NCBI GenBank assembly: GCA_963576475.1
Contig: OY754981.1
Coordinates: 26,326,132-26,390,131, forward strand
From: Molanna angustata
Lineage: Eukaryota; Arthropoda; Insecta; Trichoptera; Molannidae
Length of the DNA stretch: 64,000 nt
Reading direction: 5' to 3'
In this document: piece after piece, positions 36,691 to 48,800 of the stretch
How the letters are laid out: each line of letters begins with the position of its first letter
Numbering within the stretch: the stretch's first letter is position 1
Program-made: the position numbers and the translations under genes
The notes under the pieces: model-generated
Database searches by the model: none
The model's input: only the letters and a program-made list of their open reading frames with translations
Told to the model about the DNA's origin: nothing

Positions 36691-36785
36691 CTAGCCCTAG
36701 AATAGGTGTACCTAGTTGGGCAGCAGTTATCAATATTTAATATAGCTTATTTAAATGGTGTGATAAAAAAATAAATAAAATAATA
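36691..36785 (+). mobile_element. Non-LTR 3' tail, 'GGGCAGCAG' family
   Basis: Hairpin ACTGCTAGCCC...GGGCAGCAGT around 'tagaataggtgtacctagtt', then 'atggtgtgataaaa' and an ATAATAAT tail. Confidence 0.75.
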
Positions 36786-36964
36786 ATAATAATATTGTCA
36801 CTTTTAATAATTAGGATTTTAACAATTGAGACAACATTTAGATTGTAGAAAATCCATTAAACGAGTTTTCATATTCTACGAAAATATTTTAATTTTTACA
36901 GGCCGATCGTTTCGCCTGATAAGGTCTCTTTTAACTTATGTGGATACCTACTAATCATTGTATT

Positions 36965-37100
36965 GGTCGGTGGAAGAGCGATAAGCGCGTTAGATTAGTG
37001 ATTCAGAGGATTCGTTCACCTATTGCACAAGCAGTTTTGCTTAGTTTAAGAGTTGCGTGAGGATTTATATAGATGCTCTTGTTATAAGGACAAAATCATT
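36965..37100 (+). mobile_element. SINE-B copy 3
   Basis: Head 'GTCGGTGGAAGAGCG' and 'GCGCGTTAGATTAGTGATTCAG', with box B reduced, then 'gcacaagcagttttgcttag' and 'ataaggacaaa'. Confidence 0.7.
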
Positions 37101-37109
37101 ATTTTATTT

Positions 37110-38250
37110 TTAAAAATGCAGAATAATGAAAAACCGATATGTTTTTTTGCAATTTTCACACAATTCTCATATTAAAAAATAATTAAATTAGCATTTCGAA
37201 TAAAACTTACATTTGTTTATATATTTATAATGCATTCATTGTAAAGATTTTTTTACATAAATACATATGATCACCCACAGTGTGGGGTAACCAGCGACAG
37301 GAATGGCACTACATTCAGAATGGGTGGTGAACCTCACGTTTGAATTTTGTCAGTTGTTATTTTACATATTGTATTTTCGATTTCGATTTTTTTATTCAAA
37401 TTATAATGATAAAACAATTACTTACTCAACAAATAATCACTTCAGTTGATACAATTCAATGAAAAATAATATTAGAATAAATAAGCAATAATGATAGATT
37501 TAAAATAAGTCACTCCGTTGTAACATCGAAGAAATATTTGCAGTAATTAAACAAATCAAAATATGTATTTTTTTAAATAACATTTCTTTTATACGCCAAA
37601 AATATACAAAGTTAAAATGGGTTTTGATTAAAAAAATTCAACATGCGGTTTATATCGACTGTAAGTATATATTAAGTAAATAGTTCATTATAGCAGTTTA
37701 AATCGCAACTTGATAACCATAGGAATTCAACCAATTATTTGTATCCCAGAAGATTCAAAACTAAGTATTTGTACATATCGCGTTCCATTTTGCAATTATT
37801 ATAAAAAAAAAAGAAATAAAAGGTATGTGGGTCTGCTTTAAATGTCACCATCAGCAACAAACAACATGGCGAACATAATAATTGTTTTTTTTAGTAAATA
37901 AAGATAATAAACATAACCACAATCTGCTTAGAGTATTGTTTTGTTTCGCTGTTGTTTTGGAAAGGATTGTAATGTATCAAATTATGTAATTTGAAGCTTG
38001 GTTAGATGAGATTGCCACTACCAACAATCAAATATGTTCTAAAATATGAAATATTACTTTTTACTGAAGGTAAAGTGATATTAATGTATTAACTGTTTTC
38101 TTTTAAATTCTTTATTTGTGTAAGAATCCTCCCAAAACACGAGTGCTAAACTTGGGGGGGGGGGGGGTTATATAAGCACTGTAGATATTTTTGTTATTAT
38201 ATATATATTGTAAACTATTATACAGTAAATAAATTATCTTCGATTCAAAT
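37110..38250. other. No gene seen
   Basis: AT-rich. A run of 15 G at 38154-38168 is unusual here. On the minus strand AATAAA at about 38109-38114 could serve as polyadenylation signal for the exon at 38447-38549. 'gtaaccagcgacag' at 37287 also occurs at 35827. Confidence 0.45.
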
Positions 38251-38258
38251 CAATTATA

Positions 38259-38312
38259 TTGTACACTGGCGGACTTATTGCCATTAGGCAATTTCTTCCA
38301 ACCAACCAGATA
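38259..38312 (-). mobile_element. Non-LTR 3' tail, 'GGTTGGAAG' family
   Basis: The minus strand reads 'ctggttggttggaagaaatt', hairpin ATTGCC-TAAT-GGCAAT, 'aagtccgccagtgtaca'. Confidence 0.75.
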
Positions 38313-38446
38313 ATTTCACCCGACGGTTACAACGGAGTTCACAGCGCAATAAATTCGTTTCAATAATACGTTTGGTTAGAATAATTGTACATTTCCCATT
38401 GGTAAGGCAACGTGTCTGTTTTGTGTTTGTGGCGCACCACCACCGG

Positions 38447-38549
38447 CTATCCCTTCCATAGGGCGTCTGTGTCCCTGCTGCCCGCCCTGTCCCTGGTGTA
38501 CAGGGACTCCTCGGGCTCGTCCAGGTCTAGGTCGTCGCACAGGAGCTTA
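38447..38549 (-). CDS. Proposed last coding exon of the 291-codon TipE-family gene
   Basis: A GC-rich island bounded by a strong acceptor on the minus strand (branch-like ctgac, then cctgtgtcctaaattttgcag). Only one frame is open: one base, then 33 codons beginning KLLCDDLDLDEPEESLYTRD and ending ALWKG before TAG. The single leading base fits the two bases (GA) left by the donor at 44978-44973, giving Asp and an acidic cytoplasmic tail. The intron would be 6.4 kb. The same frame would also fit another splice from a GC-rich patch at 44835-44900. Phase match and coding look are seen; the joining is inferred. Confidence 0.6.
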
Positions 38550-38759
38550 CTGCAAAATTTAGGACACAGGTCAGTCAACGAGACAATTGATTCAAATTTA
38601 GACACACAGACATTTTTCACGACTCTCCCTACAAGCCTATCGGAAAAGGATACAGAGGTTTTTCAACCCCATCCCATGATTTTAAAACAAGTATCTTACC
38701 CACAAATAATCATCCCTTCCTTTTCCTCATTTCGTTTTTATTACTTTTTTATATAAATA

Positions 38760-40665
38760 AATGATAATATATAGAAAACATTTTTGGGTAGTTTATAATT
38801 TTGAAACCATCATATATTATGATGTACCACAATAATGCTATGATTTCCTGATATTAATTTGATAAATAAATAAATACAAAAAAAAAAACAATACAAATAG
38901 TCAAAGATTGAATTTTTCATGTCTCTATCAGAAATTAATAGAATAACAGGGAGTTATGAATACATACAGGGCTTGTGACCTACGTTAGCAAACTGTACAC
39001 AGTTATGGCTTCATGTCGATGAAACTGATATGTTATTATCGTAATGATTTCATTACGATTTCATGTAGGTAGTAGTTTCGATAAAACTTCTTAATTGAAT
39101 AATGATTTTATTAGATAGGTAATGTACATCCACACACCTGTCGGTGGCTACCCCATATTGTGGGTTTTAGTTTATATATATATATTTTTTTGGTATTGAA
39201 AACTCCAATTTATTGAAGAAAACGTCAAAAATTTGTAATATTTATAGGTTCGTCGCGAAGGCATGTCAGTTGATTACGAAAAATAGATGATGCGAGGTCG
39301 TAAGCCCTGTATTCGTTTTCAATTTCCCCGCGGAAATAGTATATCTGTTTCTCCTCTATTAAGATTTACACAATACACAAATTTTAGTTTGTTTTTATAG
39401 TATTATTAGTTTCTATTTTTGAGATATTTGATAAAGTAGTCTTAAAAGATAACATTAGATAGAAGAAAAATAAATATAACTACTTATATATCAAGAAAAA
39501 TGTGTAAGTTTAAACGTATCACTTTTAAATAAAAACTAGAAATTATAAGCGACATACAGATATTAAATATAATATAATATGTTCTTATAATATTGTACAA
39601 AATGTGATTTATTCGAACACCAAACTACGAATAAAAATTTTAATTTAAAAACACAATAATTCTGCGAAATAAAATTAAAACGTAAATAAAAAACATAATG
39701 TATTATAAATAAATAAATATAGTGAAATAAATAAATCATTAAATATAGTTTGTTATAAAAAAAACTAATGCAATTATTCTTCCTTTTATGTACCTATATG
39801 CTTAGGTACTTAATATCAGTTTTTATATTATACTCAGTAAATATAAGTATTTATCGAATGCGGTACATGAGTACTTTAATACTTTTAATTGTTATAAATA
39901 AATAAAATTGTTTAAAATGTGAATAAAATATTAAAATATTGTTAATTGAATTCATGGTTCAATCCCAAAAAGCGTATAATTGTATACGTATATATGAAAG
40001 AAAAATATTTTTTTCTATATGTGTGTTTCTATACCTATGTCTGAATTCGCATATATGTTTTCTTTTATTTCTAAGGACTCCTTCTTTAAAAGATCGTTTT
40101 TTTTATAAATAATATAAATATGTAAACTTTGATTTTTTATTTTGCACTGGTTATGTTTATAAATCCCGTAAATAAGTTATTTGTACAATGTAATAATAAT
40201 TGTATGTACAAAAAGGTGTAAAATAAATCAACAAATAAATAAAAATTGGATCAAAATATGCAAGTGTGAAATCTTAAGGATAATATTACATTAATTTTTT
40301 TTTTCTATAAATTCTAAACAATCTTGTGACCGTTTCTTTTTCCATTCAGTTTTATATTTCGTATCATAAGTTTAAAATATTTTTATTGGCTATAGGTAGT
40401 AAGTTTCATATTGAACTCCTGGGCTGGAAGACCCGGTTCCTGTTTACATACAGTTTACACTGTGTTTTCAGTATGAATTTTTACGATGGTTTACATACAT
40501 TGTACATACGTCTTGATGTAGTTAAAAATCTATTCCAAAATTACAGTTGCAATTTATAATAGCTTGCCCTCACGATTAATTGGATTAATTTCGTTTCTAT
40601 TTTTTTTTACATTTTTTTAGATGGTTCTATATTTTTCTTTTCTTTTATAGTATTTTTTGTATTTT
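38760..40665. other. Intron of the TipE-family gene; no other gene seen
   Basis: AT-rich sequence lying, on the model above, within the large second intron. It holds a fragment related to the MITE of 29893-30315 near 39245-39370 and low-complexity ATAAATAAAT runs near 39700. Confidence 0.5.
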
Positions 40666-40669
40666 TTTT

Positions 40670-40760
40670 TATTTCTTTATCACACCATTTAGATAATCTT
40701 CATTAAAAATAGTTAATTGCTGCCCAACTAGATATACCTGTTCCAGGGCTACCAGTGTAC
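40670..40760 (-). mobile_element. Non-LTR 3' tail, 'GGGCAGCAG' family
   Basis: The minus strand reads CACTGGTAGCCCTGGAACAG, then CTAGTTGGGCAGCAATT and 'aatggtgtgataaagaaata', matching 23215-23300. Confidence 0.75.
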
Positions 40761-41029
40761 ATATTACTATAATATTTCACAGGAGACATATAGGTTGTAC
40801 CTATTTGCATTTTTAAAAACTATCTTTTAACAATAAAAACTTAACTACTATACACAGATTAAAAAAATGGAATTGGAATCTTTATGACATGCATATACAT
40901 ATTGTGTATGTAGGTATCTTGTCATTTTTATTGTTAATTGCACAAATAATCTGAAATATTATCTCTTGGGAATACTGAACTGACAGAGCATAGATGTAAT
41001 CCGCCAGTCATATCTTTATTCAGTCGAGT

Positions 41030-41460
41030 CTCAGATCAAATCAGATCAATCTGGTTGAGATGTCCAGAACGAGTGGACTATAAGGTATGCCTGATGGTGT
41101 TTAAAGCTCTGAACGACTTGGCTCCACACTACATTCAGGAATTGTGCCAAAGGAATGTTCCATCGGGGAGGCAGCTTACGCTGAGATCGTCTGAATCACA
41201 GAGTACCTCTTAACTCTTTAAAAGAATTGGACAGAGTCAATAAGGCGGCTTACTATGATCGCGGTTTTAGTGTGAACGGGCCTTTAAAATGGAATAAATT
41301 GCCTCTTGACATACGTGGAGCTCAGAGCATTGACACCTTCGGTAAACTTCTTAAGACTGCCTTGTTTCGTAGAGCCTACAAATAAGCTACAGCGCCCTTG
41401 GAGTGATCTTGTATCACTAAACGGCTCTTTATAATTTATTATTATTATTATTATTATTAA
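41030..41460 (+). pseudogene. Non-LTR C-terminal fragment, L2/CR1-like
   Basis: Frames read RVDYKVCLMVFKALNDLAPH, then LTLRSSESQS, and after a frame break LPLDIRGAQSIDTFGKLLKT, LFRRAYK stop. The pattern 'FKALNxLAPxY...RSS...LPxxIR...FKxxLKTxLFxxAY' closes L2/CR1-type reverse transcriptases. The tail is a TTA repeat at 41436-41458. Confidence 0.75.
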
Positions 41461-42246
41461 ATCAAGACAGCACAAAATTTATAAAACGATCAGGATTTTT
41501 TGCGAAAGAAGAAAGAAAAATTTGATACTAATTTTGTTCTGTTCTGTTATCTATATATTTTTTTAGTGTCTTTTGTATGTAATATAATGTCATTTTTTAA
41601 ATTGTTCCATTGTTGGACAGTTAAGTTTAGATTATTAGATTATTATGCCATAGAAACCCACTGATAACCTTATTTGGTTAGTAGGTTCTTGTATATATTC
41701 ATAAAAAAAGGTTGGGTGCTGTAAAAATTTAAATATGTTATTCGACTTAATTGTGTGGTAGGACAGGAACAGGATTGCTTAGAACTTTTTTCGAATACGT
41801 TTGTAATACGATCCTTAATTATGTAGTTTATGTTTGAGATATAAGGATACTTATTGCCTTTACTTAAAACGTTATAATACATGCATTGATTTAAGTGGAA
41901 AATATTAGTTATGTTGTGAAAAAAGGGTGTTTGTAAATATGATTAGAATATCGAATGGAAAGCATCGAATAATATATACAAAATATATTTGGTAACATCT
42001 GATCGGTTAGTAATTTGCACTATATATATATTTCAGGCTTAAAATTGTATGATAATTCAAGCATTTTATCTTTATTTAAATTATATATAATATGATGATG
42101 TATATGTTTTTATTTGCAAGACATATTTTTAATAAAAAAATAAAATAAATTCCATATCTGACAACATGTTTTTTGAACGAATGCTGTCTTGAGTACCTAA
42201 ATATTTATACCAAAAAAAATTTTTTTTTTGAAAAGGTTTAACTAAC

Positions 42247-42290
42247 TTTTTTGTTTTATAAAATTGTTTGCAATTTTATAAAACAAAAAA
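42247..42290. repeat. Perfect 20-bp hairpin with TTTG loop
   Basis: 42247-42266 and 42271-42290 are exact reverse complements (stem TTTTTTGTTTTATAAAATTG). Possibly the core of a small palindromic transposon. Confidence 0.85.
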
Positions 42291-42799
42291 TGACAATTTT
42301 TGCGAGAAAAATATCCCCGAAAGGTGTCAAAAAAGAATTTTTGAGAAATCAAAACAGCCTTCGTTTCAAATTAACAAAATTATCATAGAAGCGGTGATAT
42401 TGCAATAAATATTTGTATGATTAGGTAGATTATAAGGATATATTAAGAAAAGTTTCTACAGAATTAAAAAAACTATACAAACTCAAAATGTAATGTCTCC
42501 ATATATATGTATATTCTTCGATCAATGTTTCTGAAAAACTTTTTAAAAATAAAAATATAACATATATACATATCATATATTTTCATAAATAAATAAATAT
42601 ATTGGAAAATATGTGATTTATAATTGATTTTATTGTGAATAAAAATATTATTTAAAGAAGTATGCGGGTAGGTATATAAAAGGTATGTAACATTAATTCA
42701 TGTCGTGAAACCGACAATGTAAAACATTGGTATAGTTGGTTGTCTATGTACATAAATATTGTATATTCTTTTGTTTGATATACATGCATACCACAATGC

Positions 42800-43245
42800 C
42801 ATGTCTTTCACGGGGTAAGCAAAGATAACCGAACTCCACATTTTTTCTATCTTTACACACATTTATCGCCTCGTCAACATTCGCTTTAGCATGTTCGTCT
42901 GTTGTTCACGCTTTTTACATTTCTGTCTTTCACGTGGTTCTGCCATCCTTTTTTGGGTGCCCCCGACCTCTTATTCCGTTCACGTCAGCTTTGTATATTT
43001 TCTTCGTCAGGAATGCTTCGTTCATTCTTCTCAAGTGGCCAAACAATCATAATGTGTTAACTCTCATTTAAATAATTACATCTTTCTTCATCTTACATTA
43101 TTTCCTTGTGTCCTATTTTCTTTAACTGCATTTATTCTGCTTTCCTGCGACTTCTGCCAAGTCCAGGTTTCACTTGCATACGTCAAGGTTGGCTCTATGA
43201 TTGCGTTATGAATGGCAACTTTGGCATCCTTTGATATGTGGCGAG
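42800..43245 (-). pseudogene. RTE-type retrotransposon, worn copy
   Basis: The plus-strand text is the reverse complement of the RTE end: 'cgtcaggaatgcttcgttca', 'tggccaaacaatcataatgtg', 'gtccaggtttcacttgcata'. It covers the stretch from the YASETW region to the tail, with several frameshifts. Confidence 0.8.
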
Positions 43246-43496
43246 CATTCATATGTATTTAAACAGCTTTTATCTCAAAAAAAAAATATTATTTAAAAAA
43301 TAAATTAATAAATAGGGTGATAGTATTATTCAGTGACCACTCTACATGTTTTAGAAATTTGAGAGATCATCAAAAATTTAAGAGCTTTAAAATGTCATAT
43401 TTTTGGTGAATTATTATTTGCCATATGTTTATATTGTGTTATTATTACGTTTATTTGAATGTGTTATGAATAATGAAAACGTAAATAGTATATTTT

Positions 43497-44335
43497 TTTA
43501 ATTGCATATACGCAAACATTGGATGTTTTTCCCTTTCGGGAGTCATATGATATTTTTATTGACAATTTTTTTTAACATCTCAATAGAGACGAAGTTGGGA
43601 TATTTTAGAAGAACCAGGAACTCGAGGCACCTACAGGGCTTACGATCTGTCATCGGCTGGTTTACGTGATTACTTTATGCGCTTGCGCAACGTTCACCAA
43701 TTATGCCTTCTTATTGAGTTCCCCTATCAATGTTATGGTTAAATTTTAATTGTGTTTTGGGTATGCCTGCGCTGGGACTGGTCTTTCGATTGACCCGACA
43801 ACTTGTTTCTCCAAAAGGGAGCTGATCCCTCTCCTCTCCTCCTCCTTTTCCCCTCGCTGACCCTTCCCTAAATCCTAAACAAATGGTATATGTAGGTTCA
43901 ATAGTTTTTAATTTACTCAAACATTTTATTCATAATACTAAATAAGAACATTGTAATTGGCGCTATGAATAATTGTAATTTTTATACTATTTTTAAATAA
44001 AACTTAAAGCTGTTCATTCAAATAATAAAAAAATATGTAATTTATGAAAGTTCTATATATTTGTGTAACAATTCACCTAAAAATATGGAACTATACTACT
44101 GCCATCTATGAAGTAACGGAAAAGCCTTTTTTGTAACGCCATCTATTGAGAAATTAGTTTATTGGTAAACAATGAAAGCAACAGTCCTTATAAATAATGA
44201 GAAGGCGACGTGTCTCGCACAGATGTCACCGCAAAGTGATCACGTAAAACCCTGTAGGTGCCTCGAGTTCCCGGTTCTTCTACAATATCCCAACTTCGTC
44301 TCTATTGAGGTATTATACTAAAAAAGTTTGTCAAT
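43497..44335. mobile_element. Longer relative of the 29893-30315 MITE
   Basis: Left arm 'atctcaatagagacgaagtt' near 43578 and its reverse complement near 44293, with 'aggcacctacagggcttacg' and 'ccctgtaggtgcctcgagtt' inside the arms. 43497-43560 ('gcatatacgcaaacattgga', 'tttcgggagtca') also precedes the copy at 29893 and occurs alone at 11058-11125, suggesting the real element is larger. No transposase seen; the 70-codon frame at 43711-43920 is not recognised. Confidence 0.65.
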
Positions 44336-44599
44336 AAAAATGAAAACATATGTAATATTTTAAGTACGATGCTCCTCTTCCGCACACTAGTTCTTAACTC
44401 TATCGAGAGAATATCAACGTAACATACAATACATACATGGCTACATAATAAAGTGAACCAAATATTGTCAGCAAATTTTCAATCCATAACAACATACACG
44501 ACAAAACCACTAACAAAGGACTCCCATAGTGGACCATGGCCTACACAATCATACTACATAATTATGTAACAGCTTACTATGATGTAGTAATAAATATAG

Positions 44600-44720
44600 T
44601 GTAACTAGTCTACCACCTCGGAACAGGCCTGGTCTAGTGAGGTGGTACAAAGCAACCCAATTTATATGTACCTATATAAGATTGCTTAGTTATAATAATG
44701 TAATTTTTGATATTTTTAAT
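44600..44720 (+). mobile_element. Non-LTR 3' tail with hairpin TACCACCT/AGGTGGTA
   Basis: Hairpin at 44611-44648, loop 'cggaacaggcctggtctagtg'. It is followed by AT-rich sequence and an AATAAAAAAATA-like tail. Related by loop to the 3' ends at 16060-16110, 50061-50096 and 52650-52700. Confidence 0.7.
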
Positions 44721-44978
44721 AAAAAAATATAATTTTGTTTAAGAAAGTGTAATTATGTGTAGATACCATTTTGAAAGAAAATTATTAAAAAAAATAATGA
44801 AAAAAAAATAGACGAAGAAGCGTAACTAATTACCTATGGTCATGCATGATGGGCAACAGCCCCAGTTTCTGGTCCGTCACCGGCAGACACAGCATTGAGA
44901 GAGTGTGAGAGATAATTTGATCGGATCGGATTGGAACGTTGTGGTGGGGATCGTTTGGACGGGACAAATGGAACTTAC

Positions 44979-45364
44979 TCCTCCTTGGCGGGTGGGAACC
45001 TGTCCGAGGCGGCGGTGTCTCCGCAGGAGCAGTGCCAGTATGCCAGAACGGCCACCGCTATCCCGAAGATAAGGGGCGGTGCTACCAGCGCGATGGCCAG
45101 GTGCTGCAGCGTAGTCGGCCAGGAGTACCGCTCGACGACCCGCTCCGGGTGCGCCTTGCTGTAGTAGCACGGAAAGACAGTGCCCGAGTCGAAGATGTCG
45201 TGGAGGTCCTTGGCGAACGTGGTGCAGTTGACCCTGGGCGGGTAGCCGCACCCTTCGGTGTTAATGAGGTACCTCGTGTCCGTGAGGTCCCATTCTATGG
45301 TGTTAACGGTGAGACCGCTCTGGAGGAACTCGGAGTAGGGGATGCGGGAGTAGTTCACCAATAT
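44979..45364 (-). CDS. Teh1: TipE-family subunit (TEH1-like), coding exon 2
   Basis: The acceptor ttttcatttccag precedes ATA TTG GTG. The 128 codons run ILVNYSRIPYSEF... with the conserved loop motifs LINTEGCGYPP.VNC and VFPCYYSK, then the second transmembrane helix (about LAIALVAPPLIFGIAVAVLAY) and the start of the cytoplasmic tail. These cysteine motifs are those of TipE itself. Reading straight on gives ..PAKEE and a TAA at 44975-44977, but the TAA lies inside a perfect donor (GTAAGT, 44978-44973). Splicing there leaves GA and removes the stop. Either a short protein (257 codons) or the 291-codon form is produced. Gene symbol is by resemblance; TipE or TEH2 orthology cannot be excluded. 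Confidence 0.85.
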
Positions 45365-45369
45365 CTGGA

Positions 45370-47290
45370 AATGAAAACACAGTGGTCTTTGTATAGTTTG
45401 AAGAGCAACATTTGATATCCTGAATAATGGACCTCAAGTTTGTGAAAAACTTTACATTTGGGGATATAATATAAACGATTTGTCACAAAACATCACAATC
45501 CGCTCATACTAGAGTCTAGTCTAGACCCCTTAAACTTCTAGCAACTGTTATAGGTACCTAATGGATAATAATTTGTTTAAGCTCTCTCTAAATCATTTTC
45601 TAAGAACAAATTCAATAATTAATTATCTCATTATTAAATTAAATAATTAATAAGCTCATTAATCAATAATCAATTAGCTCGTTATTAAATTCAATAATTG
45701 ATTGACTCATTATTCTTCGTTTAGTAGAGCTATTGGTCTGTTATTCAAAAACTATGCTTCCTGAGATGACGAAGTCCAACTATCCTTCCATTTCTTGGGT
45801 GGTCTTCTGGGCAGACGGCGACCAGAAGGGACTTCATTATTAAATTCAATAATTAATTAGTTCATTATTAAATTCCATAATTAATTAACTTCTTATTAAC
45901 ATGAAATTCTCATATTATTTTTTCAAAAAGAGTCATATTTTTAGATATAAATATACAATAACGTTATTAAGTAACCTAAATAAAATTGTCACTAAACAGA
46001 ATATCGTTACGTAACTCAGAAGGGTAATTTGGTGGATCATAAGAAATCTCTTAAGAAATAAAATGTATTTTAGAGTATAATGTACATGTTTACGTAAAAT
46101 TAATCACTGAAAAAAAATACATCTACATTATTTTTTACACAACACTGTGTGACAACGATATTCTTCATAACAGTTGCTATAAAAAACAATTATATTCACT
46201 TCAAAGAATTATTATTCAATATATTCACTTTAAATAGAGAAAATCGAAGTACTACCTACATATCTCGCTTGGTCGCATTCAAAATCTAGCTTTGCACTCT
46301 TCTGGTCAAAATCAGGTTGACAATCAGAAGTATGATTATATCTCAAAACATAAATAGTAATAATTTCCTTGCACTCTGCCCATGTGGCGAGTTTATAGCC
46401 ATATGACAATTTCTTCCAACTAACCAGTATTTCCAGCCCAGAGAAGCAACATTAGCGTGAGAAATTAATTTACATTAAATTTCTCCTTTGCTGGGGATCG
46501 AATCTAGGACGTCCGCACAGAAGCTAAACGGCTTACTAACTGTGCCACAGAAGCCGGAACATTAGTTGATGGTTTTTTTTGAGATATTAATGAAAATAAT
46601 GCTCCCAGTGCTCTTTTGGGAAAAAATATAAGAAAGATCTACAATGAAGATAAGTGTTACATAATTCAGAAGAATGTTGTGTTTATTCCTTTATAAATAA
46701 TGCTGTGCATAAACAAATTATGCACAGCATTCTTTCATATACAGAGCATGCAGAAATTATGATTCTTTCTTCCATGACATTGTTCTTTTCAACTCATGGG
46801 ATGAAGATTTAAACTATTCATTTTGGCAACGTTACCTCATCACTGAATGATCTCACGCACGCTTCCCATAACTCCCCATTTCCTTCCAAAGTCTTTCTCT
46901 TACAGCAAAAAAATATTAGGTTATTGAGGATATTTCTTTTTCAATTCACGTTTTAACCAGTAATATTCATCAAACATTTTTTGCATGCTTGTTCTATAAC
47001 TGCCTGCTTGTCCTATGTACTAAATTGGCTGTATGTTTCGTTAGTTTAGTTTTCGTTTGGCCTTCTCTCTCCGGTGTAAAACTTCTTCACCTGTGTGTGG
47101 GTTGCGTCACAAAAGTAGGTTAAAGCCTTGGCACCAACCCCGCCAGCCATTCCACCGCCTCTGGGGTCGCCCTGTGGATATCCTGGAGGTCACCATTGAA
47201 CTTATGTTTGTTTTAACTTATGTTTGTCAATAAATAAAAATAAGAGCATTAAATGAGATTTGTCATAAAAAAAAATAAAAAGATATTCTC
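45370..47290. other. Intron 1 of the TipE-family gene with a tandem repeat and small insertions
   Basis: 45605-45710 and 45832-45900 consist of variants of 'ctcattattaaattcaataa' repeated about every 25 bases. The 110-bp interruption reads on the minus strand RRLPRRPPKKWKDSW, a non-LTR tail scrap. 46375-46435 is a worn GGTTGGAAG-family tail (reversed), and 46470-46560 contains a tRNA-like box B on the minus strand. 46699-46731 is a perfect hairpin. Confidence 0.55.
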
Positions 47291-47292
47291 AC

Positions 47293-47679
47293 CTGATAAC
47301 ATCTGGTGTGAGCCGTCGTACAACCCTCTCTACAAGAGGCCCACGAACAGTTCTTCATTCCCTCCACGTATAAGTGCTCGCTGACTGCGCACGTCACAGC
47401 CTCCGACTCGAAGTCCGCCAGTATCGTCGTGATGGCCGGCTCCACCACGAAGGGGATCAGGAACAGGAAGGCAAACACTGCCAGGATAGCCGAGGTGCCC
47501 AGGCAGAGAGACGTGTAAAACTTGGCCTTTTGTACAAGGGCGGCGAACTTTTCAGCCGCCGTCGGCGGTATCACAGACCTCGGTGGGGGGGGACTCTCTC
47601 CTCTGTCGCTGAGCACCTCTGCACCCATGATGATGGTAGACTCGTCCGAGTCCATTGTCGAATGAACGGAACCTTTCAT
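47293..47679 (-). CDS. Teh1: TipE-family subunit (TEH1-like), coding exon 1
   Basis: 129 codons ending ..TTAHTRCYQ at donor CAG|gtgaga, phase 0. A proline-rich cytoplasmic N-terminus leads into KAKFYTSLCL and a first transmembrane helix (about residues 54-80, AFLFLIPFVVEPA), then the loop motif NCSWASCREGC. Drosophila TipE carries almost the same FAFLFLxPFVxEPAxTTI and NCSWxSCREGC, so family assignment is firm. These proteins raise surface expression of, and tune, the Para sodium channel. The first ATG (47679) has a weaker context than Met9 (acaATGG, 47655), which may be the real start. The exon is much GC-richer than the surrounding DNA. Confidence 0.92.
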
Positions 47680-47689
47680 CTCTTTAACT

Positions 47690-48800
47690 TTGACAACAAC
47701 AAAAAAAAAATAAACAAAACGAAGTACTTTAGTCTCTTGATCGAATTTGCTTGTAGCTCTTCACCACGAAACAAAAATTAAACACTTATTCACACCTCGA
47801 GACGTAATCCAATTAAAATTTCAACTTTAGTCTAATTTGCGTTGGGTATTGTCCACTTTTTTCTTGGTTTAATCAATCAAGATAATATCTTTATTTAATA
47901 ATAATTATCCTTTTAAGTTTATCATACATTTTTTTTTCTACAACTTAGATACACGCGGCAAACGAAAATGGAACATTCGAGTACAATAACAACGCATTTT
48001 ACTAAATTATTATTTATTTATTTATTTATCAATAACAACTCGCTATGGCAATGATAATAATTTGTACGAATTACGTAAAACAACAACAACGAAAGAAGAC
48101 AAACATTATTGCGATAATCTTGGCGTATTTGTAACTAAGAACAACAAACTCCCGTTGAGCCTTTTTTTAATAGTATAAAACAAACTACATTTGGTATATA
48201 ATTTTGTAACTTATAATCGCTAGCCGGTGAGACCTAACAACAAAGACTGCGTTCTTAAACTATAGTCTATAAAATTGTTTTTTTTTTTTATCTATGTTTC
48301 GTTATTCACGCGCTCAACCCTCCGCGCAATTATATCGCACTGACCGCTTCCGCTGTACTGTAATAATATGATTTGTACCCCTGATGATGTCTTCCGCCCT
48401 TGGGAATTGGAGGAGTTGTATTATGACGCTGTCTTTCTTGTCCGCTGTCACCACACACCGAAGCCGAGGCCTTCCACAGTCAGTTGATGTGAGGTTCGGA
48501 GTCCGTGATTGACGAATCAACGCAGTCAAACCAATGATAAATGCGTGAAATTTATTATTATTATGCGAAATGAATCTACGCCGGAAGTGATGACATTTAT
48601 TATTGTGTCGCGACGGGTGTTCCTCAAGGATCGGCTTATGGTCCTGTTTTTTTTTTACTTCTTTGAACACGATCACCAAACGTACGACGCGCGACCAAGT
48701 ATGTATCACATCTCTACGAAAATAGTGTCAATTGATATCCTAACTGTGCACGATTTATTATTGAAAGTGTAGAATTAATGAAGTACATATGAAACACAAC
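47690..48800. promoter_or_regulatory. Putative upstream/5' leader region of the TipE-family gene
   Basis: 48300-48720 is CpG-richer than its flanks, with an initiator-like TCAGT on the minus strand near 48340. A 131-codon minus-strand frame (48314-48709) crosses it but has no recognisable family and odd composition; I treat it as untranslated or regulatory DNA. No TATA box was picked out. Confidence 0.3.

Noticed and set aside
45605..45905. CRISPR-like spaced repeat
   Set aside because: Units of about 25 bases are AT-rich, diverged and not separated by unique spacers; the single interruption is a retroelement scrap.
48314..48709. 131-codon minus-strand gene
   Set aside because: No recognisable domain; position and CpG content fit a 5' leader or promoter better.
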